Source of the DNA: Hahella sp. KA22
GTDB taxonomy: Bacteria; Pseudomonadota; Gammaproteobacteria; Pseudomonadales; Oleiphilaceae
Length of the DNA stretch: 64,000 nucleotides
NCBI RefSeq assembly: GCF_004135205.1
Contig: NZ_CP035490.1
Coordinates: 1,302,001 to 1,366,000, forward strand
Direction: 5' to 3'
Under the pieces are notes generated by a model. The model did not search any database. It was not told the origin of the DNA and saw only the letters and a program-made list of their open reading frames with translations. This document shows, in pieces, positions 61,734-64,000 of the stretch (position 1 is the first letter of the stretch; every line of letters begins with the position of its first letter). The position numbers and the translations under genes are program-made.

Positions 61734-63867
61734 CATCCGTGCAGAGCGATCCCGCGTGCCTATCGCCGCCACGCTTGCGTTTTCATTGCTGGCGCTGGCG
61801 TTGGAAGGCGTATTGGCGATTTATTGGTTTCTCGGTCTGGAGCCCCGTCTAAGCGAAGAAGCGCAGGCGAACGCCCAGATACTGGCCTACTCCCAGGGAG
61901 TGGCGTTGGCGGATGTGCTGACGGAGCATCCTGGTCAGCCGGTGGACCGGGAGCGGGTGGAGCGGGTGATTGATCAGATTCTGCTGTTGACCGATCCGGT
62001 ATCGGAGACGCCTTTCTTCCAGAGCGTGACGCTGGAACTGGACTACACCACATTGAATGCGCCATCAGGGATTCTCAATCGCACCTGGGGCGTGCGCAAA
62101 TGCGCAGGTTGCTACGCAGCTCAAATTGAGCTGTACTCGAGGGTGACGGATGAGCTTCTGGGCGTTGCGCGCTTTGAAGTCAGCCATCTCTTCTTTAGCA
62201 AACTCAAGCGCAACATGCAGCATGCGTTTTTGATGGATGCGTTACTGACCCTGTGTCTGTTGCTTATCGCCTGGGTGGCCATCAACATCCTGATACGGAA
62301 ACTGCGTGGTGAGATCGATGCGCGCAAGCAGACGGAAAAAGAGCTGATCCTCGCCAAGGAACAGGCGGAAACCGCCAGTGAAGCCAAGAGTTTCTTCGTC
62401 GCCAATGTCAGCCATGAGATTCGCACGCCCATGAATGCGATATTAGGGATGTGCTATCTGATGCAGCGTACGGACCTGGATGCCAGGCAGACAGATTTCC
62501 TCACGCGTATCAACGTCGCCGCCAAGTCGCTGCTGGCGCTGATCAATGACATTCTCGACTTCTCCAAGATCGAAGCGGGCAAGCTTAAGATCGAAAACAG
62601 GCCCTTTACGCTCGACGGCGTTCTACAGCAGCTGGCGCAAATGGAAGCGGCGAAGGCGGCGGAAAAGCAACTGGAGCTGATCTTTTCCGTCTCCCAGGAC
62701 GTGCCGCAGCGTCTGAAAGGCGACCCGGATCGTCTGGGGCAGATCCTGCTCAATCTGGTGAACAACGCCATTAAGTTCACGGAGCGAGGCAAAATTGTGG
62801 TGACGGTGCGCCTGTACAAGAAAGAAGCGGGCGACGAAGGGCCGGTGATGCTGCGCTTTTCCATCCGTGACACCGGCGTGGGCATTGCGCCGAAAAACCT
62901 GTCGCGCCTGTTCGCTGCATTCAGTCAGGTGGATAGCCGTTTAAGCCGACGTTATGAAGGCACTGGGCTGGGGCTCGCCATCTGTAAGCAACTGGTGCAG
63001 TTGATGGGGGGCAAGATCTGGGCGAAGAGCACGCCAGGCAAAGGCAGCACATTTGTATTCACGGCCGGTTTTCAGGTGGATACGGATGAGGCTCCGCCGC
63101 CACAGGAAGTGAAAGAAGTTGGCCCGGTGGCCCGTCCGAGGGTATCTGGCAGAGTGCTGGTGGTGGAGGATAATCCGGGTAACCAGGAAGTGGCCCGTCA
63201 TCTGCTGGGTGATCTGGGGTTACATGTGGACATCTGCAACAACGGTTTGCAGGCCATTAACCGCATCAAAGACGCCTTGTATCGCAAAGAAGGACTCTGG
63301 GATCTGATATTCATGGATATTCAGATGCCGGAAATGGATGGCTTGCAGGCGACGCAATTGTTGCGCAAACTGCCGGGTCTGGATAAAACGCCGGTTGTCG
63401 CCATGACGGCGATGGCGATCGCCGGTGATAAAGAACGTTGCCTTAAGGCGGGTATGAATGATTATATTACCAAGCCTATTGACGTTAACCAGTTGTACAG
63501 GACGTTAAAAGCCTGGATGCGGGAAGCGCCTCCGAGCAAGCGGACGGAGGCTGCCGAGCCCACTGTGGACAAGCCCGCCCGTAAGATCACGGAGAACTCC
63601 ATTGAACTGGATTTGCCGGGGATCGACTGGCAGCAAGCGCAAGCGCGCTTCCTGGGCAATATATCGCTGCTGCTGCATCTGGTCGTGGATTTTATTGAAA
63701 ATAACTCTCACGCCTGCGCCCGTTTGCAGGACATGCTGGACCAGGGCGATGAGCAGGGGGCTGAACATTTGGCCCATAGCCTGAAAGGCGAAGCCGGTAA
63801 TCTCGGCGCCGAGGGTGTGTATCAAGCAGCCATGATTCTGGAAAAGGAGATACGCCTGGGCAGGTGA
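61723..63867 (+). CDS. Hybrid sensor histidine kinase with receiver and (truncated) Hpt
   Basis: A 714-aa kinase. TM1 (about 13-38), a small periplasmic domain with a C-A-G-C pair, TM2 (about 167-190), HisKA with H231 in [15 protein letters not shown], HATPase ([19 protein letters not shown]), receiver with D532 in [13 protein letters not shown], and an Hpt with H685 in [12 protein letters not shown]. The start overlaps the YfiR-like gene by 11 bases, a typical coupled pair. The protein ends at 63867, about 30 residues after the Hpt histidine, although the domain normally continues for some 40-50 more residues; see the downstream frame at 63864. Confidence 0.85.
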   Translation: MARDIRAERSRVPIAATLAFSLLALALEGVLAIYWFLGLEPRLSEEAQANAQILAYSQGVALADVLTEHPGQPVDRERVERVIDQILLLTDPVSETPFFQSVTLELDYTTLNAPSGILNRTWGVRKCAGCYAAQIELYSRVTDELLGVARFEVSHLFFSKLKRNMQHAFLMDALLTLCLLLIAWVAINILIRKLRGEIDARKQTEKELILAKEQAETASEAKSFFVANVSHEIRTPMNAILGMCYLMQRTDLDARQTDFLTRINVAAKSLLALINDILDFSKIEAGKLKIENRPFTLDGVLQQLAQMEAAKAAEKQLELIFSVSQDVPQRLKGDPDRLGQILLNLVNNAIKFTERGKIVVTVRLYKKEAGDEGPVMLRFSIRDTGVGIAPKNLSRLFAAFSQVDSRLSRRYEGTGLGLAICKQLVQLMGGKIWAKSTPGKGSTFVFTAGFQVDTDEAPPPQEVKEVGPVARPRVSGRVLVVEDNPGNQEVARHLLGDLGLHVDICNNGLQAINRIKDALYRKEGLWDLIFMDIQMPEMDGLQATQLLRKLPGLDKTPVVAMTAMAIAGDKERCLKAGMNDYITKPIDVNQLYRTLKAWMREAPPSKRTEAAEPTVDKPARKITENSIELDLPGIDWQQAQARFLGNISLLLHLVVDFIENNSHACARLQDMLDQGDEQGAEHLAHSLKGEAGNLGAEGVYQAAMILEKEIRLGR

Positions 63868-64000
63868 GAAACGAGTCCCTGGTGGTGCTGGCGGACGCAC
63901 TGGACGAAATGTCTGGCTCTGCGCGTCAGGCGGAGCTGCTGTTGCTGGAACTGGAAAGCAACGGCGAACCCGAGCCGCAGCCTCAGAACGAGGATGGGCC
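63864..64000 (+). pseudogene. Out-of-frame continuation of the Hpt domain (possible frameshift)
   Basis: From the GTG at 63864, in the frame one base behind the kinase, the sequence is open to the window edge and reads [20 protein letters not shown], then QAELLLLELESNGEPEPQPQ. This amphipathic helix is what normally follows the Hpt core. One inserted base near 63862-63864 would join the two frames. It may be a sequencing error, an authentic mutation, or the start of a separate coupled gene; the window ends too early to decide. Confidence 0.45.

Noticed and set aside
1-64000. Prophage, insertion sequence or tRNA-linked island
   Set aside because: I found no integrase, transposase, phage structural gene, tRNA or target-site duplication; local AT-rich patches are the only hint of transfer.

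Overview
The window reads as a continuous piece of a gammaproteobacterial chromosome. Gene content points to a marine, moderately halophilic heterotroph of the Hahella type (Oceanospirillales): an Mrp Na+/H+ antiporter operon, a choline-to-glycine-betaine operon with its own choline ABC importer, a secreted lytic polysaccharide monooxygenase, a pectate lyase, a thermolysin-family protease and many large sensor kinases. The genus is an inference from gene content and protein style; no rRNA or tRNA gene is visible to confirm it.

Layout. 1-745: start of ygiQ (runs off the left edge). 895-6757: mrpACDEFG operon on the minus strand. 6961-7260: a structured repeat and a second large hairpin. 7326-10590: exported thioredoxin-like protein, periplasmic alpha-carbonic anhydrase, secreted AA10 monooxygenase. 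10749-15349: an SDR oxidoreductase and a 1263-aa CHASE/PAS hybrid kinase. 15690-17721: panB, a DEDDh exonuclease and a compact endonuclease V homologue. 17866-24851: two paralogous periplasmic binding-like proteins flanking a secreted TIM-barrel protein, an HD phosphohydrolase, an outer-membrane barrel overlapping an Ig-repeat lipoprotein, and a membrane protein with a Ser/Cys/Gly-rich tail. 24941-27511: a leftward cluster of lipase, SGNH hydrolase, hotdog thioesterase and a small exported protein. 27845-36306: AraC regulator, M4 protease, HAD phosphatase, pectate lyase, a coiled-coil membrane protein and an alpha/beta hydrolase, followed by the second, inverted copy of the repeat. 36620-38568: tandem exported proteins with NarX/PilJ-type boxes. 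39161-43140: a protein with a CNF1-like Cys/His pair, a metallo-beta-lactamase-fold protein, a SUOX-fold periplasmic protein and a HisKA_3 kinase. 43137-48311: GlxA-type regulator, alpha/beta hydrolase, molybdopterin oxidoreductase and a divergent HxlR regulator. 48715-55545: betI-betB-betA-choX-choW-choV. 55625-58815: membrane proteins and threonine aldolase. 59132-64000: a sensory cassette of a Cache/HAMP/GAF protein, a YfiR-like periplasmic protein and a hybrid kinase whose Hpt domain appears to be cut by a frameshift near the right edge.

The most unusual items are: (1) a 150-bp, five-hairpin repeat in two inverted copies 29 kb apart, whose differences preserve base pairing; (2) a 227-aa protein with an L-x-G-C...His arrangement at the same 15-residue spacing as the CNF1 deamidase toxin; (3) a short endonuclease V with an altered wedge motif, four bases from an ERI-1-like exonuclease; (4) a SUOX-fold protein next to a kinase with no response regulator; and (5) the possible break in the last Hpt domain.
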